From positions 1 to 6,627 of the forward strand of contig JAOZUU010000165.1 in NCBI GenBank assembly GCA_029938515.1: a stretch of 6,627 bases of DNA, written 5' to 3'. The stretch comes from Desulfobacterales bacterium. Its GTDB lineage: Bacteria > Desulfobacterota > Desulfobacteria > Desulfobacterales > QNYZ01. The number at the start of each line of letters is the position of its first letter. Positions within the stretch are counted from its first letter, which is position 1. A program made the translations under genes and the position numbers. The notes below the pieces were generated by a model. The model was not told where the DNA came from. It saw nothing but the letters and a program-made list of their open reading frames with translations, and did not search any database. Positions 1-6,037 of this stretch are shown piece after piece.

Positions 1-9
1 CGTGTAACA

Positions 10-166
10 TGAATGGCTAAGTAAAAAGTTCCATATACGCCCCGCAGGAAGTGCCCTTGGGGTGCAAGGCGTAGTGTTTTTTCAGGGGTGAGGCTATACA
101 TGTAGTATGCCGAGCGTCTGAAAAAACACTGCAACGCCGTAGATGGGACTTTTCACGACGCCATCA
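10..166. repeat. MITE/REP-like imperfect palindromic intergenic element
   Basis: This stretch is a large imperfect inverted repeat. The outer arms are TGAATGGC at 10-17 against GCCATCA at 160-166, followed inward by AAAAAGTTCC at 23-32 against GGGACTTTTC at 145-154. The inner arms are a perfect 12-bp pair, GTGTTTTTTCAG at 74-85 against CTGAAAAAACAC at 118-129, enclosing an apex around the palindrome TACATGTA at 97-104. The left arm carries about 26 extra bases (roughly 43-68), so the fold is asymmetric. No ORF is evident inside. The arms resemble short palindromic repeats I recall as abundant between genes in Desulfobacterales genomes, which suggests a non-autonomous element, but no target-site duplication can be confirmed. 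The right tip holds the stop codon of the HTH gene. Confidence 0.6.
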
Positions 167-559
167 CTCATGGGATGAGGCGACTTTCAAAAGCGGCTGA
201 AAAACCGGGCATTTCCGACAGAATACCATCTTTTCCTTCCAGGTTCGATGGACAATACCCTGACATAAGGTCCCGCAGATAAACCAGCACAGCTTGTACA
301 TTTTAAATTCCCGGGCCGGGCATTGGTCGCGACGGCTTCTGGGACAGCGGGTTATCTGCCAGCATGATTTTTGCTTCTTGGACATTTCCAGCCGCTGAAA
401 AGCAAGATAAAACATCTGACGCTCCACATGGGCCGGTATCGTCCGCCAGCCCTGCTCGTAGCTGTGGATGGCCTTGATGGAGGTACCCAGCAATTGGGAA
501 ATCTCTTTTTGGGTTTTATTCAGTTTGCCGCGAATATTCGTAAATTCCCGAGGTTCCAT
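164..559 (-). CDS. Small XRE-like helix-turn-helix protein with eight-cysteine C-terminal domain
   Basis: A 131-residue protein in two parts. Residues about 12-50 form an XRE/Cro-like helix-turn-helix, with the readable core TQKEISQLLGTSIKAIHSYE followed by a basic/aromatic stretch. Residues 66-120 hold eight cysteines at 66, 72, 80, 91, 95, 99, 114 and 117, in the pattern CW-x4-CP-x6-CPA-x8-CW-x2-CGT-x-C, then CxxCP-V-F. I recall similar short HTH plus CW/CPA proteins in deltaproteobacteria, but the family has no function I can name. The cysteine spacing suggests a metal site (Fe-S or zinc), hence possible redox or metal sensing; this is inference. The start ATG at 559 gives the full HTH but has only a weak upstream Shine-Dalgarno. 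It lies 172 bp after metY on the same strand, with repeats between them. The stop codon is shared with the tip of the palindromic element at 10-166. Confidence 0.8.
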   Translation of the reverse strand: MEPREFTNIRGKLNKTQKEISQLLGTSIKAIHSYEQGWRTIPAHVERQMFYLAFQRLEMSKKQKSCWQITRCPRSRRDQCPAREFKMYKLCWFICGTLCQGIVHRTWKEKMVFCRKCPVFQPLLKVASSHE

Positions 560-601
560 GGTTTAGTGCTCGTAAAAGTGGTTTCTTTATTGCCTGCAAT
601 C

Positions 602-728
602 CCTTGGTCAGGGCTCAGGATTGACCGTTCAGGGTTCAGGGTTGACCGTTCAGGGTTCAGGGTTCAGGGTTCAACGTTGAACCTTCCAACCTTGAACCTT
701 CCAACCTTGAACCTTGAACCTTTGAACC
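602..728. repeat. Heptamer/15-mer tandem repeat with central 16-bp palindrome
   Basis: The spacer between metY and the HTH gene is mostly repeat. On the left, a 14-bp block (TTGACCGTTCAGGG) occurs at 621-634 and 642-655, a 21-bp period. It runs into three exact heptamers GTTCAGG at 648-668 and a variant, GTTCAAC, at 669-675. A perfect palindrome GGTTCAAC|GTTGAACC sits at 668-683. On the right, AACCTTCCAACCTTG is duplicated exactly at 680-694 and 695-709 and followed by further AACCTT units to 728. The right half is roughly the reverse complement of the left, so transcripts from either strand could fold. There is no T tract of the kind a classical intrinsic terminator has. The array ends 3 bp from the metY stop codon. 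Confidence 0.85.
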
Positions 729-731
729 ACT

Positions 732-2018
732 TCACCTCGCCCTCAGGGCCTGATCCAGATCGAAAATAATATCGTCCTCGTGTTCAATCCCGATGGACAG
801 CCGAATAAGATCGGGGGTCAAACCGCCGGCCCGTTGCTGGTCTTCACTTAACTGGGAATGGGAGGTGCTGGACGGATGCAGCGCCAGGCTCTTGGCATCT
901 CCCACGTTGGCCAGATGGGAGAAAAGATTAAGACGTTCGATAAAGTTTTTAGCCGTTTCCATTCCACCTTGAATGCCGAACACCACCATCCCGCCAAATC
1001 CATTTTTCAGGTACCTGGCGGCCACCGGATGGGTCGGGTCGTCTTCAAGACCGGGATATCTCACCCAGGCCACCCGGGGATGTGTCTTTAAAAATCGGGC
1101 CACCGCCATGGCGTTCTCGCAATGGCGTGCCATTCTCAGGTGAAGCGTCTCCATCCCCTGCAAAAAGATCCAGGCGTTATCCGGCGAGATACAGGCCCCC
1201 AAATTCCGCAGGGGCACCAGCCGCATCCGCATGATATACGCGACTGGATTCAAGTCCCCAAGGTCGTGGGCATAGCGAATGTCGTGATAGCTCGGGTCCG
1301 GTTCATTGAACAATTTAAACTTCGGGTCCGTCCAGTCGAATTTTCCCGAATCGATCACGACCCCCCCGATGCCGGTGCCATGCCCGCCAATCCATTTCGT
1401 GACGGAATTCACCACAATATCGGCACCATACGCCATGGTGCGAAGAAGATACGGTGTCGTAAAGGTGGCGTCCACAATCAACGGCAGGTGATGTTTACGG
1501 GCAATGGCGGCTACGGCTTCGATATCGGTAAATTCCAGCACCGGGTTGCCGATGGTCTCGATAAATATTGCCCGGGTCTTATCCGTTACCGCTCGATCAA
1601 AATTCTCCGGATCCAGCGGATCCACGAATCGCGTCCGGATTCCGAATTGGGGTAAAATGCAATCGAACATCGTATAGGTGCCGCCGTAAAGATTGGCGGA
1701 GGATACGATTTCGTCGCCATGGCTGCAAATATTGATAATGGCATAGTAAACCGCAGACGTGCCGGAAGAAAGGGCCAGGGCCGCCGCACCGCCTTCCAGG
1801 GCCGCCATCCGTTGTTCCAGGACGTCCTGGGTGGGATTCATCAAACGGGTATAGATATTGCCCATCTCTTTTAAGGCAAACAGGTTAGCGGCATGGGCCG
1901 TATCCTTGAAAACATAGGAAGAGGTTCGATGAATCGGAACCCCCCGGGAAGTCGTCGCCGGATCGGGTGTCTGACCGGCGTGAATGCATTGGGTATCGAA
2001 TTTTTGCTTATTATTCAT
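732..2018 (-). CDS. metY: O-acetylhomoserine sulfhydrylase (PLP-dependent, Cys/Met metabolism family)
   Basis: This 428-residue cytoplasmic enzyme is predicted to convert O-acetylhomoserine plus sulfide to homocysteine and acetate, giving direct sulfhydrylation into methionine synthesis. It is full length for the family. Visible landmarks are the N-terminal FDTQCIHAGQTPDP, YTRLMNPT at 56-63 (Tyr56 and Arg58 contact the PLP phosphate of the neighbouring subunit), SSGTSA at 84-89, NLYGGTY with Tyr111 stacking on PLP, VDATF with Asp183 pairing with the pyridine nitrogen, SVTKWIGGHG with the Schiff-base Lys208, and LIRLSIGIE with Arg406 for the substrate carboxylate. The long insert around 225-280, including DPKFKLFNEPDP and HDLGDLNP, is typical of the OAH sulfhydrylase branch rather than cystathionine synthase or lyase. 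The ATG at 2018 has a modest GGA-type ribosome site about 9 bases upstream. It lies 160 bp after hdrA and is probably transcribed separately. A methionine gamma-lyase-like activity is a less likely alternative. Confidence 0.93.
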   Translation of the reverse strand: MNNKQKFDTQCIHAGQTPDPATTSRGVPIHRTSSYVFKDTAHAANLFALKEMGNIYTRLMNPTQDVLEQRMAALEGGAAALALSSGTSAVYYAIINICSHGDEIVSSANLYGGTYTMFDCILPQFGIRTRFVDPLDPENFDRAVTDKTRAIFIETIGNPVLEFTDIEAVAAIARKHHLPLIVDATFTTPYLLRTMAYGADIVVNSVTKWIGGHGTGIGGVVIDSGKFDWTDPKFKLFNEPDPSYHDIRYAHDLGDLNPVAYIMRMRLVPLRNLGACISPDNAWIFLQGMETLHLRMARHCENAMAVARFLKTHPRVAWVRYPGLEDDPTHPVAARYLKNGFGGMVVFGIQGGMETAKNFIERLNLFSHLANVGDAKSLALHPSSTSHSQLSEDQQRAGGLTPDLIRLSIGIEHEDDIIFDLDQALRAR

Positions 2019-2073
2019 TTTATGTTTTCCAGTTCATTTTTCATTGTCAAAAGTGAAATCGGACAAATTATTT

Positions 2074-2101
2074 GCGATTGGTGATTGAAGATTTATGATT
2101 G
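2074..2101. repeat. Degenerate GATTG heptamer array (left arm)
   Basis: Four imperfect 7-bp units run in register: GCGATTG, GTGATTG, AAGATTT, ATGATTG. Their consensus matches the reverse complement of the AAATCAC array at 2152-2186, so the two arrays are inverted arms flanking the AT-rich core of the hdrA-metY spacer. Function is unknown. Confidence 0.6.
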
Positions 2102-2117
2102 AAGGTATTCTACCAAT

Positions 2118-2123
2118 ATTATA
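2118..2123 (-). promoter_or_regulatory. Candidate -10 box for metY
   Basis: The minus strand reads TATAAT here, inside an AT-rich stretch about 95 bases upstream of the metY ATG. At a 17-bp spacing the -35 position (2141-2146, ATCGCT) is a poor match to TTGACA, and no TGn extension precedes the box. A promoter for metY is expected in this spacer, so the box is a reasonable but unproven candidate. AT-rich sequence could produce it by chance. Confidence 0.3.
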
Positions 2124-2140
2124 TAAAAATGACAGAGCGG

Positions 2141-2173
2141 AGCGATTCCACAAATCACAAATCACAAATCGCT
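2141..2173 (-). terminator. Weak candidate terminator/hairpin after hdrA
   Basis: A perfect 7-bp inverted repeat, AGCGATT at 2141-2147 against AATCGCT at 2167-2173, encloses a 19-base loop and begins 5 bases after the hdrA stop codon on the minus strand. A run of five T follows about 11 bases beyond the stem. The stem is short, the loop long and the T run too distant for a textbook intrinsic terminator, so it may only attenuate or protect the 3' end. The loop consists of the heptamer repeat. Confidence 0.25.
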
Positions 2174-2186
2174 AATCATCAATTCA
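2152..2186. repeat. AAATCAC heptamer tandem array (right arm)
   Basis: Heptamers run in register as AAATCAC, AAATCAC, AAATCGC, TAATCAT, CAATTCA. The first two are identical and the last two are decayed. The array reaches and overlaps the hdrA stop codon at 2179-2181. It is the inverted counterpart of the array at 2074-2101. Confidence 0.65.
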
Positions 2187-5100
2187 GAAGTGCATCAATC
2201 TTGGCATTAATCTGCTCGTCCGTGCTATGCTTCAGCTCAATCGCCCTCGCGGGGCATTCAGCCACGCAAATGCCGCATCCCTGGCAAGCGGCGGGCGGAA
2301 TTTCGGAAACCCCGTCCGCATTGATAAACGGTGCATCAAAGGGACATTCCCGCACACAGACCAGGCAGGCCGTGCATTTATCCGGATCCACCCGGGCGAT
2401 CTCGGGCGAAGTCGTCATCTCCTCTTTGGCGAGAATTTTTACTGCCTGCTGACCGGCACTTTTGGCCATGGTGATGGTTTCATCAATAAATCTTGGGCTA
2501 TGGGCCACTCCGGCTAGAAAAATTCCGGGAGAGTTAAAATCCACGGGTCTTAATTTGACATGGGCTTCCAGGAAAAATCCCTCTTTCGTGCGGGGCAGTT
2601 TGAGGATTTTTCCGATCTGTCCGGCCCCGTCAGCGGGACGGATCCCGGTACTGAGCACGATCAGGTCAGGCATTACGCGAAAATCCTGATGGGTGCTTCG
2701 ATCCGTAAAATCAACATTTAACTCGCCGTTTCGGTTGACGATCTCGGGTTTGTCGTCCGGGATGTAGCGAAAGAAAAGGACCCCTTTTTTACGCGCTTTC
2801 AAGTAGTACAGCTCTTTAAATCCGAAGGTCCGCATGTCTCGATACAAAATGACGACCTGGGCCTCCGGGTTGATCTCCTTGAGCTTGATACTGTTTTTTA
2901 CAGCCGCCGAACAGCAGACCCGACTGCAAAACGAAAAATCCTCGTTTCGGGAGCCGACACATTGAATCATCACGACCCGCTTGATTTCCCGGGCCCAGAC
3001 CGGATCCTCCACCAGGCGCCGGGCAAAATCCACCTGGGTGACAACCCGTTCATCTTCTCGGTAGTGATACTCATCCGGTTCATAGGGTTGGCCGCCGGTG
3101 GCCACCACCATGGCACCGTAGCGGATCTCCACATCCGTCTCCGCGCCTTCAATCCTCCCCTCGAATGCCCCGGCCTGGCCACGGTGCGAGACCAGTTGGC
3201 TGTTCAGATAGACGCTGATATCCGGGTGCCGATGGACGCGCTCCCCCAGATGTCGAATCAGGCGGGCCGGCGAGTTGCCCTCGAGGGTAAAGGCCAGGTT
3301 ACGGGCAAACCCGCCCAACTGGCGATCTTTCTCCACCAGATGCACATGAAATCCCTGATCGGCAATACTGAGCGCGGCGCTCATCCCGGCCACACCCCCG
3401 CCGATCACCACGCCTTCATTGACCACGGGATATGTGTTTTCACTTAAAGGTTCCAGCTGGACCGCCCGGGCCACCCCGGCGCGGACCATTTCCCTGGCTT
3501 TCCGGGTGGCCGTTTCCGGATCGCTTCTATGGATCCAGGAGGCTTGTTCGCGAATGCTGGCCAGCTCAAACAGATATGGATTTAATCCCGCCTGGCGCAG
3601 GGCTTCCTGAAAAAGCGGTTCATGGGTTTTCGGTGAGCAGGCCGCCACCACCACGCGATTGAGCTGTTCTTTCTTAATGATCTCCACCAATGTCTGCTGG
3701 GTTTCCGTGGAGCAGCTGAACATAAAATCATCAACGTGGACCACATGGGGCAGTGTTTTGGCTTCCGCCACGACCCGCTGGATATCCACCACGCCGGCAA
3801 TATTGGTGCCGCAGTGGCAGATGAAGACACCCACCCGGGGAATATCATCGATGGGACGTTCCGCTGGAATCGTTTTCGCAACGACTTCCGTATTTCTGGC
3901 TGCGCTGATCAGCACGGACGCTTCGGCTGCCGCCGCCCCGGCCTGGATCACCGTTTCAGGAATATCCTTGGGCGCCTCGACACCGCCACAGACAAATATC
4001 CCCGGCTGGTTGGTCGCCACGGGTGAATCAAACTCCGTGGTTAAAAATCCGTATGGATTGGTCACGATCCCCAATGTCCCGGTCAGCGCCTTGAAACCAT
4101 CCGATGGCTTAAAACCGGTGGACAATACCACCAGATCGTATTCTTCCTGTTTTTTCCGGTTTAAGCGGTGATCAAACGTCTCAATGATCAGATTGTCGTT
4201 TTCCGGGTTTAAATAAACCTGGGAAATCATGGATCGACGGTAACGGACGCCATGCTGGTAGCGGGCACGCTCCACATATTCGTCGAACCCTTTTCCATGC
4301 GCGCGAATGTCCATAAAGTAAATGGTTGTCTCGGTATCGGGTTCGTGATCTTTGGTCATGACCGCCTGTTTGGCCGCATGCATGCAGCATACCGAGGAGC
4401 AGAAAGGGCGGTTCCGGGCGGCATCCCGGGAAAGGACGCATTGGATCCAGGCGACTTTTTCAGGCACCTTGCCGTCGGAGGGCCGTTTTACATGTCCTTC
4501 GAAAGGACCCGTGGCCGATAAAATCCGTTCGTATTGCAGCGAAGAGACCACGTTTTCATACCGGCCGTACCCGTATTCTCCCTGCCGGACGTTCAAGGCC
4601 GGCTCAAATCCGGTTGAAATCACCACGGCCCCGGCGGATAGCGAAACGATTTCGGGCTGTTGATCGTAGTCCACCGCCTGCGTGGGGCATATCTTTTTGC
4701 ACACCCCACATTTTTTCTTGGTTAAGTACAAACAATGCTCGGGATCGAGGGCGTATTTTTGCGGCACGGCCTGGGGAAACGGGAGATAAGCGGCCTTCCG
4801 AACCGACAGCTCCCCATTAAAGGCATCCGGCACTTTTTTGGGGCATTTTTCCGCGCATTGCCCGCAGGAGATGCATTTTTCCATGTCGATGTAACGGGGT
4901 TCTTTTTGGACCCGCGCCGTGAATCGACCCGGTTCGCCTTCAAGATCCAGCAAGTGGCTGTTGGTGAGAATTTCGATATTGGCGTTGCCGGCTACCTGGC
5001 TCAGTTTGGGAGAAAACATGCACGTAGAGCAATCATTGGTGGGAAAGGTTTTATCCAGTCGCGCCATGGTCCCGCCCAGTGTCGGCGATTTCTCCAAAAG

Positions 5101-5190
5101 GTAGACGTAATACCCCGTATCGGCCAGATCCAGCGCGCACTGGATCCCGCCGATACCGCCACCGATCACGATTACTTTTCCGCTAGTCAT
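2179..5190 (-). CDS. hdrA: HdrA-like protein with two FAD modules (fused heterodisulfide reductase subunit A)
   Basis: A 1003-residue flavin and iron-sulfur protein, far longer than the roughly 650-residue methanogen HdrA. Domain order: residues 1-430 are the HdrA thioredoxin-reductase-like core, with GGGIGG at 10-15, the DCSTC motif (Cys54, Cys57), an inserted two-cluster ferredoxin (Cys106/109/112/116 and Cys153/161/164/168), a Cys251/264/268/269 group and PKDIPETVIQAG. Residues 450-580 match the usual HdrA N-terminal domain (Cys458, 460, 493, 518). Residues 590-920 are a second FAD domain (GGGVAG at 597-602; Cys744/755/759/760) lacking the DCS motif and inserted ferredoxin. Residues 930-985 hold two [4Fe-4S] motifs (Cys939/942/945/949 and 969/972/975/979). 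It should carry two FADs and pass electrons, possibly by bifurcation, to HdrBC in the cytoplasm. The ATG overlaps the end of hdrB by 8 bp, with AAGGGG 7 bases upstream. No CxxC redox disulfide of true thioredoxin reductase is seen. Confidence 0.93.
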   Translation of the reverse strand: MTSGKVIVIGGGIGGIQCALDLADTGYYVYLLEKSPTLGGTMARLDKTFPTNDCSTCMFSPKLSQVAGNANIEILTNSHLLDLEGEPGRFTARVQKEPRYIDMEKCISCGQCAEKCPKKVPDAFNGELSVRKAAYLPFPQAVPQKYALDPEHCLYLTKKKCGVCKKICPTQAVDYDQQPEIVSLSAGAVVISTGFEPALNVRQGEYGYGRYENVVSSLQYERILSATGPFEGHVKRPSDGKVPEKVAWIQCVLSRDAARNRPFCSSVCCMHAAKQAVMTKDHEPDTETTIYFMDIRAHGKGFDEYVERARYQHGVRYRRSMISQVYLNPENDNLIIETFDHRLNRKKQEEYDLVVLSTGFKPSDGFKALTGTLGIVTNPYGFLTTEFDSPVATNQPGIFVCGGVEAPKDIPETVIQAGAAAAEASVLISAARNTEVVAKTIPAERPIDDIPRVGVFICHCGTNIAGVVDIQRVVAEAKTLPHVVHVDDFMFSCSTETQQTLVEIIKKEQLNRVVVAACSPKTHEPLFQEALRQAGLNPYLFELASIREQASWIHRSDPETATRKAREMVRAGVARAVQLEPLSENTYPVVNEGVVIGGGVAGMSAALSIADQGFHVHLVEKDRQLGGFARNLAFTLEGNSPARLIRHLGERVHRHPDISVYLNSQLVSHRGQAGAFEGRIEGAETDVEIRYGAMVVATGGQPYEPDEYHYREDERVVTQVDFARRLVEDPVWAREIKRVVMIQCVGSRNEDFSFCSRVCCSAAVKNSIKLKEINPEAQVVILYRDMRTFGFKELYYLKARKKGVLFFRYIPDDKPEIVNRNGELNVDFTDRSTHQDFRVMPDLIVLSTGIRPADGAGQIGKILKLPRTKEGFFLEAHVKLRPVDFNSPGIFLAGVAHSPRFIDETITMAKSAGQQAVKILAKEEMTTSPEIARVDPDKCTACLVCVRECPFDAPFINADGVSEIPPAACQGCGICVAECPARAIELKHSTDEQINAKIDALLN

Positions 5191-6037
5191 CGAGCAGCCC
5201 CTTTTGTCTTAGCAGTGGAACGGGATTGGCCACATGCATCCTAAACCAGTTTGGCGAGCCGTGACCTTCGAACGCCATGCGCAATAATTCCGTAAAATAA
5301 AACACCGGAACGATCTTTTCCCCCTTGCGATGCGGACCGGTACGATGCTGAATCACATCCACGTTCATCTGGCATAACGGGCATGCTACCGCGATGGCAT
5401 CCGCACCCGAGCGGATTGCCTCCCGGTAAATCCGGCGGGTCAACGAGCTCTGAATATCCTTGCGGGCGATGCCGATACTCGCCCCGCAACATGTGGCTTT
5501 GTAAGACCAGTCAATGGCGTTGGCGCCAACCGCCGAAACCAGCTGATCCAGGGTTAGCGGATTTTCATAATCCGTATAACCGGCAATTCTCGGGGCCCGC
5601 ACCATTTGACAACCATAGTAGCAAACGACGTTCAATCCCTTTAACGGCCGAATCACCCGGTCCTTGACCGCCTTGAGCATTTCGGGGGTGGCCAGAAACC
5701 GGGTCATGTCGTAAATCCCGATGTCTCCACTCACCGGCCAGGGAGCGTCGAAAAGCCCCTTCTGGATCATTTGCTGGGAGTGGCAAAGCCGGTTAAAGCA
5801 CTGGGCACAGGGAGTTACCAGATCGAATCCGATCTTTTCAGCGGCGGCCAGGTTCCGGGCCGGCAGCGCCACCGACATCATCTCATCCAGGCTGTGAGCA
5901 GCCGTGGATCCGCAGCATGACCAGTCATCCAGCTCGACTAATTCGATCCCAAGATGTCTGAAGACCGCTTCAATCGATTGTCCGTAGTCATTGGCCATCC
6001 CCTCCAGAGAGCATCCGGGATAAAAAGACAGCTTCAT
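5183..6037 (-). CDS. hdrB: HdrB-like subunit, two CCG domains (noncubane [4Fe-4S] clusters)
   Basis: A 284-residue soluble protein with two CCG repeats. The first has Cys9, Cys41-Cys42, Cys77 and Cys80 (C-x31-CC-x34-CxxC). The second has Cys143, Cys183-Cys184, Cys219 and Cys222 (C-x39-CC-x34-CxxC). These ten cysteines correspond to the ligands of the two noncubane [4Fe-4S] clusters that cleave the disulfide in methanogen HdrB, so the catalytic site looks intact. Length is close to the family norm and there is no signal peptide or membrane segment. The physiological substrate cannot be CoM-S-S-CoB unless the host is a methanogen. In sulfate reducers a DsrC-type disulfide has been proposed for related complexes, but nothing here proves it. 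The ATG overlaps the hdrC stop as ATGA, with AAGGAG at 6053-6048 ten bases upstream, which supports this start and translational coupling. Confidence 0.95.
   Translation of the reverse strand: MKLSFYPGCSLEGMANDYGQSIEAVFRHLGIELVELDDWSCCGSTAAHSLDEMMSVALPARNLAAAEKIGFDLVTPCAQCFNRLCHSQQMIQKGLFDAPWPVSGDIGIYDMTRFLATPEMLKAVKDRVIRPLKGLNVVCYYGCQMVRAPRIAGYTDYENPLTLDQLVSAVGANAIDWSYKATCCGASIGIARKDIQSSLTRRIYREAIRSGADAIAVACPLCQMNVDVIQHRTGPHRKGEKIVPVFYFTELLRMAFEGHGSPNWFRMHVANPVPLLRQKGLLDD

Noticed and set aside
602..728. CRISPR array
   Set aside because: Repeat units are 7-15 bp and directly adjacent, with no unique spacers and no cas genes.
602..728. Intrinsic terminator for metY
   Set aside because: The palindrome could form a stem, but there is no T tract after it on the minus strand.
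371..769. Plus-strand ORF of 132 codons overlapping the HTH gene and the repeat region
   Set aside because: It is antisense to the HTH and metY ends, and its C-terminal part is just the translated repeat (periodic NLPTLNLPTLN). No family resemblance.
1122..1655. Plus-strand ORF of 177 codons inside metY
   Set aside because: Antisense shadow of a well-supported enzyme gene; no recognisable domain.
2045..2050. Perfect TTGACA on the minus strand upstream of metY as a -35 box
   Set aside because: A -10 box 16-18 bp downstream would be poor (AAACAT) and transcription would start within a few bases of, or inside, the metY start codon.
2179..5190. Two separate genes fused by a sequencing error, or a selenocysteine HdrA
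   Set aside because: The frame is continuous for 1003 codons with the linker region intact and no internal TGA. The halves complement each other in domains, as in long HdrA proteins known from other anaerobes.
4735..5244. Plus-strand ORF of 169 codons across the hdrA start
   Set aside because: Antisense to hdrA and hdrB coding sequence whose motifs are unmistakable; no domain of its own.
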